A DNA stretch of 8,896 nucleotides from Thermomicrobiaceae bacterium (GCA_007124395.1 SLFF01000478.1:1-8896); one strand, 5' to 3'; counted from the stretch's first letter, positions 1 through 7,072 are shown. A program made the numbers and translations. The notes: generated from the sequence alone by a model not told the origin.

Positions 1-1321
1 AGCTCATCATCGGCTTGATCGTCGAGCCAGGCGGATAGGATTCGCTGATCGCCTTGTTGATCAGCGGGTTGAACGGATTCTCCACCATCTCATCGTATTC
101 AGACTGGGAAATCCCTCCGACAAACTTCTGATTGTCGTAGTTCGGGAGGCTGACCATAGCCAGAACCTCACCGTTCCGTGGATCCATCGCCACCACGACT
201 CCGGAGCCGACTTCCAGCGCATCGTCATCGTCTTCGGTCGCCTCATTAGCAGCGCGAATACCCTCTTCCAGCGCCCGGGTCACGGCCCGCTGAAATCGGC
301 CATCGATCGTCATGTGGATATTCTGACCAGCCCGCGGGTCGATCCGGCGATCCTCGAGCTCGTTGAGTGTGATCCCCCGCGCATCTGTATGAACGAAGCG
401 CACTCCACGACGCCCACGAAGTTGCGTCTCCATGGACTGTTCGATCCCACCACGACCGACGAGATCATTGGGAAGGTATGGATTTTGCCCGGTCAGCGTG
501 TCCGCCGCGTCCATCTCTTCCTGAGTAATCGGGCCAACATAGCCGAGAATATGCCCAAATTCTGGACCTCCGAGATACCGGCGAGTCAGCGTTTCGCCAT
601 CAACACTGATTCCGGGGAGATAGAGCTTGTTGGACTCGAGCGCCAGGGCAGTAGCCCGATCGATGTCCTGCCGCAAGACGATCGGCGTTGCGGCAACTGG
701 ATCTGACTCCACAATGTAGTCGAACTGGTTCATCACCGTGACGCCGGGAATACTGCGAACTGACTCCGAGAGCCGTTCAGCATCCGGTGGATCGAGTTCA
801 GTCAGGATCGGGATGACGTTGTCGACTTCCCGGGACATCTCGATTCGCGCTTCGATGTCTTCCATCGCCAGCCCGGTCTCCTCGGAGATGCGGATTGCGA
901 GGTCGCTATTGACCTCGTTCGGAACCGAATGTCGGCGAATCGCCAGCATATCGAGGAGTCCGAGTGTCTGAATCACCTGATCCCGGACATACTCGAATTC
1001 TTCCTCATCACTGGGAAGCTGCGCCGGAATGAGCTTGACCTGCCAGGTGACCCGGTTCTCGGCCAGTACCTCATCGGCGCGATCGAAGATAAGCCCGCGT
1101 GGCGCCGGTATTGGCTCATCATCGACAATATTGCCTGCGGCACGCGTCTGATGATCGGCGGAATCGACCATCTGCATCTGCCAGAGCTTCCCGGCCAGCG
1201 CGCCAAATCCTGTGACCACAAGACCTTTGATCACGAACATACGCCGGGTGAGCATCACCTCATCCGGAGAGCGTTCCTCATTTCGATATTTTCGCCGGTC
1301 CGCGAATCGGACCAGTTCCAT
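1..1321 (-). CDS. mrdA: Penicillin-binding protein 2 (peptidoglycan D,D-transpeptidase), C-terminus cut by window edge
   Basis: Class B penicillin-binding protein that cross-links peptidoglycan during cell elongation, working with RodA and the Mre proteins at the membrane. The frame is open without interruption for 440 codons, starting at an ATG 4 bp after the mreD stop. A hydrophobic anchor lies at about residues 28-52. The dimerisation/pedestal domain follows, with APRGLIFDR near residue 75 and GRGGIEQ at 289-295, both typical of PBP2. The transpeptidase domain begins after an acidic run (EDDDD) with GVVVAMDPRNGEVLAMVS. The nucleophile motif is PPGSTIKP, with Ser433 and Lys436 in the last codons before the window edge; Ile replaces the usual Phe of STFK. 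The later SxN and KTG motifs lie outside the window. Ser433 sits about 100 residues later than in E. coli PBP2 (Ser330), so the pedestal is long. No Shine-Dalgarno is seen at the start, so translation is probably coupled to mreD; Met23 is an alternative start. FtsI-type PBP3 is less likely because mreD is adjacent. Confidence 0.93.
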   Translation of the reverse strand, partial: MELVRFADRRKYRNEERSPDEVMLTRRMFVIKGLVVTGFGALAGKLWQMQMVDSADHQTRAAGNIVDDEPIPAPRGLIFDRADEVLAENRVTWQVKLIPAQLPSDEEEFEYVRDQVIQTLGLLDMLAIRRHSVPNEVNSDLAIRISEETGLAMEDIEARIEMSREVDNVIPILTELDPPDAERLSESVRSIPGVTVMNQFDYIVESDPVAATPIVLRQDIDRATALALESNKLYLPGISVDGETLTRRYLGGPEFGHILGYVGPITQEEMDAADTLTGQNPYLPNDLVGRGGIEQSMETQLRGRRGVRFVHTDARGITLNELEDRRIDPRAGQNIHMTIDGRFQRAVTRALEEGIRAANEATEDDDDALEVGSGVVVAMDPRNGEVLAMVSLPNYDNQKFVGGISQSEYDEMVENPFNPLINKAISESYPPGSTIKPMMS

Positions 1322-1325
1322 GCGC

Positions 1326-1823
1326 TTATGCTTGCGCCACACTCTGAACTCCAAAACGATCGAGAAGAATGACTAGTCCATACAGTGGCGGAACCACCAG
1401 TGTGTTCAGAAATGCGGTGATCAGACCGAGCCGCACACTGGTACTCACCGCATACCCGGTTCCAGAAAGTGTATCGATTATAGAACCAACAGAGAAATGG
1501 GCCACCGTCGCCAGGAGCACCATCAGCATTGTCAGCAGCAAACCACTCTGTAGTATTGGGCGCTGTGCAAGCCCGCCGATGATCGCAACCGGAAACAGTG
1601 CCAGCGCATTCGATCCGAGTGGATCCAGCGCCAGCAAATCAAGCATCAGCCCAGCGCCAAACGCCCAGATCATCCCCTCACGCACACCAAATCTGGTGCT
1701 TATTACCAGCACCAGCACCAGGACCAGGTTCGGAGCAATTCCGAACCAGCTGGCAAATGTGAACAGCGTTGCCTGGGCGGTAGCAATGATAATGAGGCTG
1801 AAAGCGAGGATGAAGCGCATCAT
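1326..1823 (-). CDS. mreD: Rod shape-determining protein MreD
   Basis: Small integral membrane protein of the elongasome that works with MreB, MreC, RodA and PBP2. At 165 residues it has the usual family length. The sequence is almost wholly hydrophobic, with about five membrane segments. It has the MreD pattern of a first helix, then an APNLVLVLVLV helix at about residues 30-40, then a GLMLDLLALDPLGSNAL segment near 58-74, the conserved family signature. It ends just upstream of mrdA, the usual mreD-mrdA order. The start is the first of two adjacent ATG codons; no strong ribosome site precedes it, and the frame closes a few codons upstream. The upstream neighbour is a metallophosphoesterase 94 bp away instead of the expected mreC. 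A short hexamer repeat encodes the alternating Leu-Val run. Confidence 0.92.
   Translation of the reverse strand: MMRFILAFSLIIIATAQATLFTFASWFGIAPNLVLVLVLVISTRFGVREGMIWAFGAGLMLDLLALDPLGSNALALFPVAIIGGLAQRPILQSGLLLTMLMVLLATVAHFSVGSIIDTLSGTGYAVSTSVRLGLITAFLNTLVVPPLYGLVILLDRFGVQSVAQA
1705..1728. repeat. Four tandem hexamers (ACCAGS) inside mreD
   Basis: Four consecutive copies of ACCAGC/ACCAGG on the plus strand, encoding Leu-Val repeats in the second membrane helix of MreD. The first copies also pair with CTGGTGCT at 1693-1700 as a perfect 8-bp stem with a 7-nt loop. It could be a slippage site changing the helix by two residues per unit, but may simply reflect codon use for Leu-Val. Confidence 0.6.
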
Positions 1824-1917
1824 GAGGGAAACATCACTCTGAATGAGTACGAACAGGTGCGATCAATCACCGCGAAAGCCTATCACAGCGCCCTGCATCT
1901 CTCGCTTCCGTTGCCGG

Positions 1918-2619
1918 TCAGGATGGACGGATCGCGTTGGCAAGATTGGTGGCGAATACCTCGCCGTTAGGGCCACCGTTCATCCGCGCATCGTGGACCA
2001 CCTGCTCGAAGTTGTACTCCAGGCGACGGAACTCCACATTGTAGCTCGAATGGCCAACATCAATCACCGTGTACATCGACCGCCGGTCACCATCGAAGGG
2101 CAATCCCAGACTGCCGACGGCTACCACCGTCCCTGTATCCAGTGAACGCTGATGCTGCAAGTGAATATGCCCATAGCAGAGGACGTTCGTGTTCGCTTCG
2201 AGGAGCATCCGGCGGAAATCGACATCGGTCCCACTCGGCAGAATGGAGTCGTAAATGCTCCACGGTGTCGCGTGAACCAGGCCCAGTGTGCGGTTATCGC
2301 TCAGTTCCAGATTCTGCTGCACCGGCAGCGACTGCAGGAAGTTCAGGTGCTCCTCACTGAGCTGGTTCAACACCCAGTCAGCCTGGGGATCGCCACTGCT
2401 CGAGACCGCATCGACGATCATCTGGTCGGTATTGCCACGCACTGTGGGATACCCGCGCTCCATGATTCGGTCGATGCACTCGGCAGGGTGTGGACCGCCA
2501 TAGGCAACATCGCCGCCCATCAGTATGGCATCGTATGGTCCGGTCCGGTCGAGATCCTCCAGCACGTGGTCCAGTGCAACAAGGTTCCCGTGGCTATCCG
2601 AAATGATGGCAATTCGCAT
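1918..2619 (-). CDS. YfcE-like metallophosphoesterase family protein
   Basis: Calcineurin-like phosphoesterase of 233 residues, probably a cytoplasmic two-metal phosphodiesterase or phosphatase; the substrate is unknown. The metal-binding motifs are complete and in order: D-x-H at Asp8/His10 (ISDSHGN), GGD with Asp37, GNTD with Asn63, His116 (VHATP), and GHIH with His151 and His153. The short DSHGN start and compact length place it with the Metallophos_2/YfcE-type group rather than with long 5'-nucleotidases or Ser/Thr phosphatases. The frame extends upstream to 2724, but the ATG at 2619 is chosen because a strong GGGAGG lies 5-10 bases before it and because the conserved beta strand begins at once (MRIAIISD). 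It reads toward mreD with a 94-bp gap and no clear terminator, so readthrough is possible, but no functional link to cell-wall synthesis can be shown. Confidence 0.88.
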   Translation of the reverse strand: MRIAIISDSHGNLVALDHVLEDLDRTGPYDAILMGGDVAYGGPHPAECIDRIMERGYPTVRGNTDQMIVDAVSSSGDPQADWVLNQLSEEHLNFLQSLPVQQNLELSDNRTLGLVHATPWSIYDSILPSGTDVDFRRMLLEANTNVLCYGHIHLQHQRSLDTGTVVAVGSLGLPFDGDRRSMYTVIDVGHSSYNVEFRRLEYNFEQVVHDARMNGGPNGEVFATNLANAIRPS

Positions 2620-2624
2620 TGATT

Positions 2625-2630
2625 CCTCCC
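2625..2630 (-). promoter_or_regulatory. Shine-Dalgarno of the metallophosphoesterase
   Basis: GGGAGG on the minus strand, followed by five bases and the ATG at 2619. It is the best ribosome site in the window and rules against the upstream in-frame start at 2724. Confidence 0.8.
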
Positions 2631-2679
2631 ATACGTGTCGTCCATTCGAGTTGCGGTCCAGCAATGTTGGCGATTGCGG

Positions 2680-2691
2680 CCAGTATACTGG
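2680..2691. promoter_or_regulatory. 12-bp perfect palindrome in divergent intergenic region
   Basis: CCAGTATACTGG is a perfect palindrome between the divergent metallophosphoesterase and VOC genes. It contains TATACT on both strands. On the minus strand this could be a -10 element about 56 bases before the metallophosphoesterase start, though no good -35 is seen. It could be an operator overlapping that promoter. About two 12-bp palindromes are expected by chance in a window this size, so support is weak. Confidence 0.3.
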
Positions 2692-2711
2692 ATGGTTGAA
2701 GCAAAACTGTG

Positions 2712-2741
2712 CTGACTGAGTCAATTTGTGCTATATAGAAT
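2712..2741 (+). promoter_or_regulatory. Possible sigma-70-type promoter for the VOC-ABM pair
   Basis: CTGACT at 2712-2717 and TAGAAT at 2736-2741 are separated by 18 bases; the -10 lies in an AT-rich patch (TATATAGAAT). It sits about 40 bases before the VOC ribosome site. This is a pattern match only. Confidence 0.35.
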
Positions 2742-2768
2742 CTACACGATCAACCCACGCAACTGACG

Positions 2769-2774
2769 AAAGGG
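2769..2774 (+). promoter_or_regulatory. Shine-Dalgarno of the VOC gene
   Basis: AAAGGG immediately before the ATG at 2775 and nine bases before the in-frame ATG at 2784. The spacing favours the second ATG. Confidence 0.55.
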
Positions 2775-2783
2775 ATGCCGCTG

Positions 2784-3161
2784 ATGGCTTCAGTCAAAGG
2801 GATTCACCACGTTGCGATCTCGATTCCATCCGAGCACCACATCGCCGCGGTCCGATTCTATCGCGATGTGCTCGGGCTGGAAGAGTTGCCATCGCCGGAA
2901 TCGCTGGCACATGTTCCGATCATTGCCTGGTTCAAACTGGGTGACAACGAACTCCACCTGATCGAGGAACCGAGCAACACCGAACGCCGCCGGAAACACA
3001 TCTGCTTCGAAGTAGATGATCTCATCCCGTTCCGTGATCGCCTGCATCGCAACGGCGAAAAGACCGAAGACGCAGACCCGATCCCCGGCAGGCCGCGGTT
3101 CTTCTGCTACGATCCAGCGGGGAACCGAATAGAGCTTCTAGTGGACGAACACCGAGCGTAG
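2784..3161 (+). CDS. VOC family (glyoxalase/bleomycin resistance/dioxygenase fold) protein
   Basis: Single vicinal-oxygen-chelate domain of 125 residues, two beta-alpha-beta-beta-beta modules that normally dimerise around a divalent metal. Module one opens with IHHVAISI (likely ligand His9) and the helix RFYRDVLGLE, and ends with NELHLIE around residues 55-61. Module two has KHICFEVDDL (His72) and DPAGNRIELL (Glu117), the classic closing motif. The possible ligands His9, Glu56/His58, His72 and Glu117 suggest a working metal site. Relatives include glyoxalase I, fosfomycin-modifying enzymes and extradiol dioxygenases; the substrate cannot be told from sequence. Two in-frame starts exist: the ATG at 2775 directly abuts AAAGGG, while the ATG at 2784 lies 9 bases after it, so 2784 is preferred. 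The ABM-like gene follows after 48 bp and is likely cotranscribed. Confidence 0.88.
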   Translation: MASVKGIHHVAISIPSEHHIAAVRFYRDVLGLEELPSPESLAHVPIIAWFKLGDNELHLIEEPSNTERRRKHICFEVDDLIPFRDRLHRNGEKTEDADPIPGRPRFFCYDPAGNRIELLVDEHRA

Positions 3162-3209
3162 CCGGGTCAGCAGACTCGCACCACATTCAATCTTGAAAGG
3201 GAGTCAGAC

Positions 3210-3506
3210 ATGATCGTACTGGTAGCGAACTACTACACCCAGGAGGGCAAAGACGACGAAGTTGCCGAGGTGCTCAAGAAGATGGTCGCCTACTGCAACT
3301 CGGATCAGGAGCCGGGCTGTCTACAGTATGTGGTGAACCGTTCGATCGAAGATCCACGGAAGTTCCTGCTCTACGAACAGTACGAGGATGAGGCGGCTGT
3401 GGAAGCACATCGGGCCACCGATATGTTCCAGAAATACGTTCTTGGGACGGTCGTGCCGATGCTCGACCACCGGGAGCCGCATTTCTACACCGTTGTCGAG
3501 CCGTAG
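3210..3506 (+). CDS. Antibiotic biosynthesis monooxygenase (ABM/YgiN-like) domain protein
   Basis: Dimeric alpha-beta barrel protein of 98 residues, the usual size for stand-alone ABM proteins. The family includes cofactor-free monooxygenases acting on quinols or polyketides, and haem-degrading relatives. Visible family features are the first strand and helix (VANYYTQEGKDDEVAEVLKKM), the central EPGCLQYVVNRSIEDPRKFLLYEQY segment at about 36-60, and the ALDH-independent AHRATDMFQKYV helix with the conserved His. AAAGGGAG lies six bases before the ATG and supports the start. It follows the VOC gene by 48 bp, a common pairing for enzymes handling quinones or reactive carbonyls. YgiN-type quinol monooxygenase is the best guess; the IsdG haem-degrading type is less likely because no haem-uptake gene is near. 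The exact reaction is not assignable. Confidence 0.88.
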   Translation: MIVLVANYYTQEGKDDEVAEVLKKMVAYCNSDQEPGCLQYVVNRSIEDPRKFLLYEQYEDEAAVEAHRATDMFQKYVLGTVVPMLDHREPHFYTVVEP

Positions 3507-3522
3507 ATATCCGGCATGAGTG

Positions 3523-3564
3523 CGGGCGTCACCCTTCGAAGCTATGCTCGAACAATGACGCCCG
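3523..3564. other. Nested stem-loop between ABM gene and histidine kinase
   Basis: Outer arms CGGGCGTCA (3523-3531) and TGACGCCCG (3556-3564) pair perfectly over 9 bp. Inside, after a 3-by-3 internal loop, TTCGAAGC (3535-3542) pairs with GCTCGAA (3546-3552) with one bulged A, leaving a 3-base loop. It starts 17 bases after the ABM stop. There is no T-run after it, so it may be a rho-assisted terminator, a 3'-end stabiliser or an attenuator ahead of the kinase. Confidence 0.6.
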
Positions 3565-3624
3565 GTACTGTTACGAAAAACATGTTGCGCGTGCCGTGTG
3601 CAGGTTGGGCAGACTCATCAAGCG

Positions 3625-3630
3625 CAGGAG
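3625..3630 (+). promoter_or_regulatory. Shine-Dalgarno deciding the kinase start
   Basis: CAGGAG directly abuts the ATG at 3631 but lies six bases before the in-frame GTG at 3637. The GTG at 3598 has no ribosome site. The spacing favours 3637. Confidence 0.5.
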
Positions 3631-3636
3631 ATGCCG

Positions 3637-5502
3637 GTGATTGAAGCAATCACGTTTGCCTCACAAGCGCTGTTCCTCTGCGTGGCCATTGCGATGGCGT
3701 GGACGACGATCCGGAGTCCACGTCGAAGCAACGTGTTTGCCCTCGCATTTTTTGCCCTGCTCGCAATGGTTGTCAGCGTCAACTGGGCTCAGGCGCTCCT
3801 CATAGAACTGTCACCGCAACTTGGCAATGCCATCGTTGCGCCACTGGTACTGCTGATGCCGTATGTATTGCTCCGCCTTGCTGGAGAGTTCTCTTCCATC
3901 AACCCAGTGGTTCAGAGAATCAGCGAAACCGGACTGGTCATTTCACTGGTTCTGACAATCTATCCCGGCACTGAGAACGCCGCGGCGCTGCTGTTCCTGC
4001 TTGCCTACTTCCTGCTCGTGGCAGTCTATGCCGCGCAACGATTCACTATTGCCGCCGCCACAGCGAACGGGATCTCCCGAATGCGGTTTCGCGCGCTGTC
4101 CCTCGGGTCAATCCTGCTCGGTACAGCGCTGTTCTCAGTCATCTTGACCACGCTGGTTGAAGGTATCGTCAGCGATGTCGTTGCAGTGATTCGCCAGTTC
4201 ATGCTGATGAGCGCCGCGATCCTTTACTTTGCCGGGTTTTCGCCGCCAACCATGCTGCGCCGGGCCTGGCAGGAACCGGAGCTTCGTCGATTTCTGCATG
4301 AAACCAGGTCGATTCCTCGCGAGCCTGACATGGGCCATATGGTGGCTGAACTGGAGCGAATTTCTGCTGAGACGATTGGTGCTCCGCATGCGGCGATTGG
4401 CCTGTATAACGAGGAATCCGGGCGGATCGATTTTCGGGTAAACAGTCTGGCGCCGGGAGAGACGATCGGTGGACAGGCATTTGCCCAGGGTCGGCCGATC
4501 CTCTCGCTGGATACGTTAAGCGACGATCCGGATAGCCGCGAACTCTACGAATACGGTCAGGCGTATGCCGTTATGGCCGCACCGATCAACACCGATAACG
4601 GTGCGATCGGCGTGCTCTCACTTTACTCCGCAAACCCGCCGATATTCGCCGAGGATGATCTGTCTCTCCTCACGCTGCTTGCCGATCAGATTGGCATCCT
4701 GCTGGAGAACCGCAGACATGTCGAATTGCAGGCGGAACTCGCCGCGCGAGAGGCATCGACACGTCTCAAGGACGAGTTCGTCTCTCTGGCCGCTCACGAT
4801 CTGAAGACACCGCTGACGACGATTCTGGCAACCGGTCAGTACCTCGAACGGCGAATGTCCTCGAGTGATGAGGACAGTACTGACCGTCGTTCCATCGCAC
4901 GGCTCAATCGCGAGGCGGCACGCCTTCGGAAGCTGATCAATGGACTTCTGGATGCGTCGCGCATCGAGCAAGGTCAACTTGTCGGCACCCTCGAGCAAAC
5001 CGATCTCAGCGAGCTACTTACTGATGTCGTTGAACGGGCAATCGATCAGGAGTCGCATTTGATTGAGGCGGAGATTGCACCTGACGTGCAAGCCATGTGC
5101 GACGCGCTCCGGATTCAGCAAGTCATGGAAAATCTCATCGAGAACGCGCGAAAGTACAGTCCAGCCGGCAGTGTCGTGAACGTGCGCCTCAGCGCCAGTG
5201 ACGGAAACGTGGAGTTCTCGGTCACCGATCAGGGCATCGGGATACGGGCTGAAGATCAACCTATGGTCTTCGACCGCTTTTACCGGACAGAAAACGCAGA
5301 ATTCCTCCCCCAGCACGGGATCGGCCTCGGGCTCTACATCTGCAAGGCCGTTGTCGACCAACACAACGGAACCATCTCGGTGGAGAGTGAGGTCGGGCAC
5401 GGTGCAACGTTCCGGGTCATGATTCCAAAGGATGCCCGGACCACCGGTCCCTGCGGAGAGAGGGACACCCTTGCGGGGATCTCTCCGGTAGCCGAACATT
5501 GA
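3637..5502 (+). CDS. 7TM-GAF sensor histidine kinase
   Basis: Membrane sensor kinase of about 621 residues that would autophosphorylate on His and pass the phosphate to a response regulator. About seven hydrophobic segments lie at roughly 4-25, 33-56, 63-83, 98-110, 115-133, 152-174 and 183-201, with no large extracellular domain, so the signal is probably sensed in or near the membrane. A cytoplasmic GAF domain spans about 237-368. The HisKA domain has the H-box AHDLKTPL with His387. The ATPase domain has the N-box ENLIENARKY (Asn503), the G1 motif DQGIG (Asp531) and the G2 motif GIGLGL (561-566), so all catalytic parts are present. The start is uncertain: GTG 3637 has the best-spaced ribosome site, with ATG 3631 and GTG 3598 as alternatives. 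No response regulator is in the window, so the partner is elsewhere. An aldehyde dehydrogenase follows closely and may be cotranscribed. The signal is unknown. Confidence 0.93.
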   Translation: MIEAITFASQALFLCVAIAMAWTTIRSPRRSNVFALAFFALLAMVVSVNWAQALLIELSPQLGNAIVAPLVLLMPYVLLRLAGEFSSINPVVQRISETGLVISLVLTIYPGTENAAALLFLLAYFLLVAVYAAQRFTIAAATANGISRMRFRALSLGSILLGTALFSVILTTLVEGIVSDVVAVIRQFMLMSAAILYFAGFSPPTMLRRAWQEPELRRFLHETRSIPREPDMGHMVAELERISAETIGAPHAAIGLYNEESGRIDFRVNSLAPGETIGGQAFAQGRPILSLDTLSDDPDSRELYEYGQAYAVMAAPINTDNGAIGVLSLYSANPPIFAEDDLSLLTLLADQIGILLENRRHVELQAELAAREASTRLKDEFVSLAAHDLKTPLTTILATGQYLERRMSSSDEDSTDRRSIARLNREAARLRKLINGLLDASRIEQGQLVGTLEQTDLSELLTDVVERAIDQESHLIEAEIAPDVQAMCDALRIQQVMENLIENARKYSPAGSVVNVRLSASDGNVEFSVTDQGIGIRAEDQPMVFDRFYRTENAEFLPQHGIGLGLYICKAVVDQHNGTISVESEVGHGATFRVMIPKDARTTGPCGERDTLAGISPVAEH

Positions 5503-5556
5503 GATAAGGCGTCTGAACACCGCCGAGAACAGGAACGGCCGCAATTCACCAGAAAC

Positions 5557-5560
5557 GAGG
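5557..5560 (+). promoter_or_regulatory. Shine-Dalgarno of the aldehyde dehydrogenase
   Basis: GAGG abuts the ATG at 5561 and lies six bases before the in-frame ATG at 5567, favouring 5567 as the start. Confidence 0.5.
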
Positions 5561-5566
5561 ATGCGC

Positions 5567-7072
5567 ATGGCTACAGGGTTAGATCTCAAGACCTATGACC
5601 TTCTGATCGATGGCAAACACGTGCCAGCCGCGTCGGGAGAGACCTTTGATACGGTAAGCCCAACGGACAATAAGCCGATCGGCCGGGTGGCGAAAGCCGG
5701 TGTCGAAGATGTCAACCGCGCCGTAGCTGCCGCCCGAAAAGCATTCGACAACGGTCACTGGCGCTACATGACACCGCTGGAGCGGAGCAAGCGCATTCGC
5801 CGGGCGGCAGAGATTATCCGGGAGCGCGTCGACGAACTCGCAGAGATCGAAACCCGGAACTGCGGCAAGATCATCATCGAGTCCCGGGGGGATGTTCTCA
5901 ACTCGGCCAACTGCCTCGAGTACTACGCCAATCTCACCGGGCAGATCTGGGGCGAAACGATTCCGATGAACGGCCCGCTGCTGGACTACACCACGCGAGA
6001 ACCATTTGGGGTCTGTGCCCAGATCATCCCCTGGAACTTCCCGATGCTCATGGCCGCCTGGAAACTCGGTCCAGCACTGGCAACGGGCAACACCATTGTG
6101 CTGAAGCCGGCATCGGCCACTCCGATCACCGCATTGCTGCTGGGCGATATCTGCCAGGAAGCCGGCATTCCGGACGGAGTGGTCAATGTGTTGACCGGGC
6201 CTGGCGCCACGATCGGCGCGGCTCTCGCAGAGCATCCGGATGTTGACAAGGTCGCCTTCACTGGAGAAACAGAAACCGGCAAGGACATCATTCGCCGCAG
6301 TGCCGGAACCATCAAAAAGGTCTCGCTGGAACTTGGCGGAAAGTCACCGAACATCGTCTTTCCGGATACCGATATCGACGAGGCCGTGAACGGTTCGCTG
6401 TTCGCGATCTTCACCAATGCCGGACAGCGATGTACAGCTCGCACCCGACTGTTCCTGCATGAGTCCATTCACGATGAATTCATGGATCAACTCGTCAAGA
6501 AGGCAGGGCAGATCCGGATCGGCGACCCACTCGAGGAGTCGACCCAGATGGGCCCGGTCATCTCGCAGGCGCAGTGTCAGCGCATTCTGAGCTTCGTGGA
6601 GAAGGCCCGGACAGAAGGCGCTGATCTCCGCCTCGGTGGAGTGAAAGTTGACGAGGCCGCACTCAAGGATGGCAACTTCGTGAAGCCGACCATCTTCGAT
6701 CAGGTACAGAACGATATGACGATCGCCCAGCAGGAGGTCTTCGGGCCTGTGCTTTCGGTGATCCCGTTCAGCACCGACGAAGAAGTGGTCCGAATGGCCA
6801 ACGACTCCATCTACGGCCTCGCAGCGACCATCTGGACCAACGACATCAAGCGCGCGCATCGCCTGGCCCGGGATATCCGCGCCGGAAACATCAGTATCAA
6901 CTTCCCGACGGTCAACCCGCCGGAAGCGCCGTTCGGTGGATTCAAGCAGAGCGGGATCGGACGCGAACTGAGCAAGCACGCGATCGACCTCTACACCCAG
7001 GTCAAGAACGTCGTCATCAATCTGGATGACAAGAAGTTTGACTGGTACGGGGCCTGGCCAACCGACAAATAG
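5567..7072 (+). CDS. NAD(P)-dependent aldehyde dehydrogenase family protein
   Basis: Full-length cytoplasmic aldehyde dehydrogenase of 501 residues that oxidises an aldehyde to the acid with NAD(P)+. The cofactor-binding and catalytic features are intact: IIPWNFPM with Asn157, LKPAS with Lys180, FTGETETGK, ELGGKSPNIVF with the general base Glu255, NAGQRCTARTR with the nucleophile Cys289, QEVFGPVLSV with the cofactor-binding Glu, and APFGGFKQSGIGRE near the C-terminus. Overall it resembles the broad class I/betaine-aldehyde-like group rather than CoA-acylating enzymes, but the substrate is not determinable. The ATG at 5567 is preferred over 5561 by ribosome-site spacing. It begins 64 bp after the kinase stop with no visible terminator between them, so the two may share a transcript. 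A strong stem-loop terminator follows. Confidence 0.93.
   Translation: MATGLDLKTYDLLIDGKHVPAASGETFDTVSPTDNKPIGRVAKAGVEDVNRAVAAARKAFDNGHWRYMTPLERSKRIRRAAEIIRERVDELAEIETRNCGKIIIESRGDVLNSANCLEYYANLTGQIWGETIPMNGPLLDYTTREPFGVCAQIIPWNFPMLMAAWKLGPALATGNTIVLKPASATPITALLLGDICQEAGIPDGVVNVLTGPGATIGAALAEHPDVDKVAFTGETETGKDIIRRSAGTIKKVSLELGGKSPNIVFPDTDIDEAVNGSLFAIFTNAGQRCTARTRLFLHESIHDEFMDQLVKKAGQIRIGDPLEESTQMGPVISQAQCQRILSFVEKARTEGADLRLGGVKVDEAALKDGNFVKPTIFDQVQNDMTIAQQEVFGPVLSVIPFSTDEEVVRMANDSIYGLAATIWTNDIKRAHRLARDIRAGNISINFPTVNPPEAPFGGFKQSGIGRELSKHAIDLYTQVKNVVINLDDKKFDWYGAWPTDK

Noticed and set aside
314..1372. Plus-strand open frames of 130 and 147 codons at 314-706 and 929-1372
   Set aside because: They lie opposite a continuous mrdA frame with clear PBP2 motifs; their own translations show no recognisable domain.
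1369..1842. Plus-strand 157-codon frame opposite mreD
   Set aside because: It is low-complexity, Ser/Pro/Arg-rich antisense of a membrane protein.
1824..1917. Possible promoter or terminator between the metallophosphoesterase and mreD
   Set aside because: I saw no convincing -35/-10 pair on the minus strand and no stem-loop with a T-run.
2152..2622. Plus-strand 156-codon frame opposite the metallophosphoesterase
   Set aside because: The minus strand has all metal-binding motifs and a strong ribosome site; the plus frame resembles nothing.
2620..2724. N-terminal extension of the metallophosphoesterase to 2724
   Set aside because: The extension is not family-like, and the ATG at 2619 has an ideal ribosome site and starts the conserved first strand.
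5014..5589. Minus-strand 191-codon frame opposite the kinase C-terminus
   Set aside because: It is antisense to the HATPase domain and spans the gene junction; no domain is visible.
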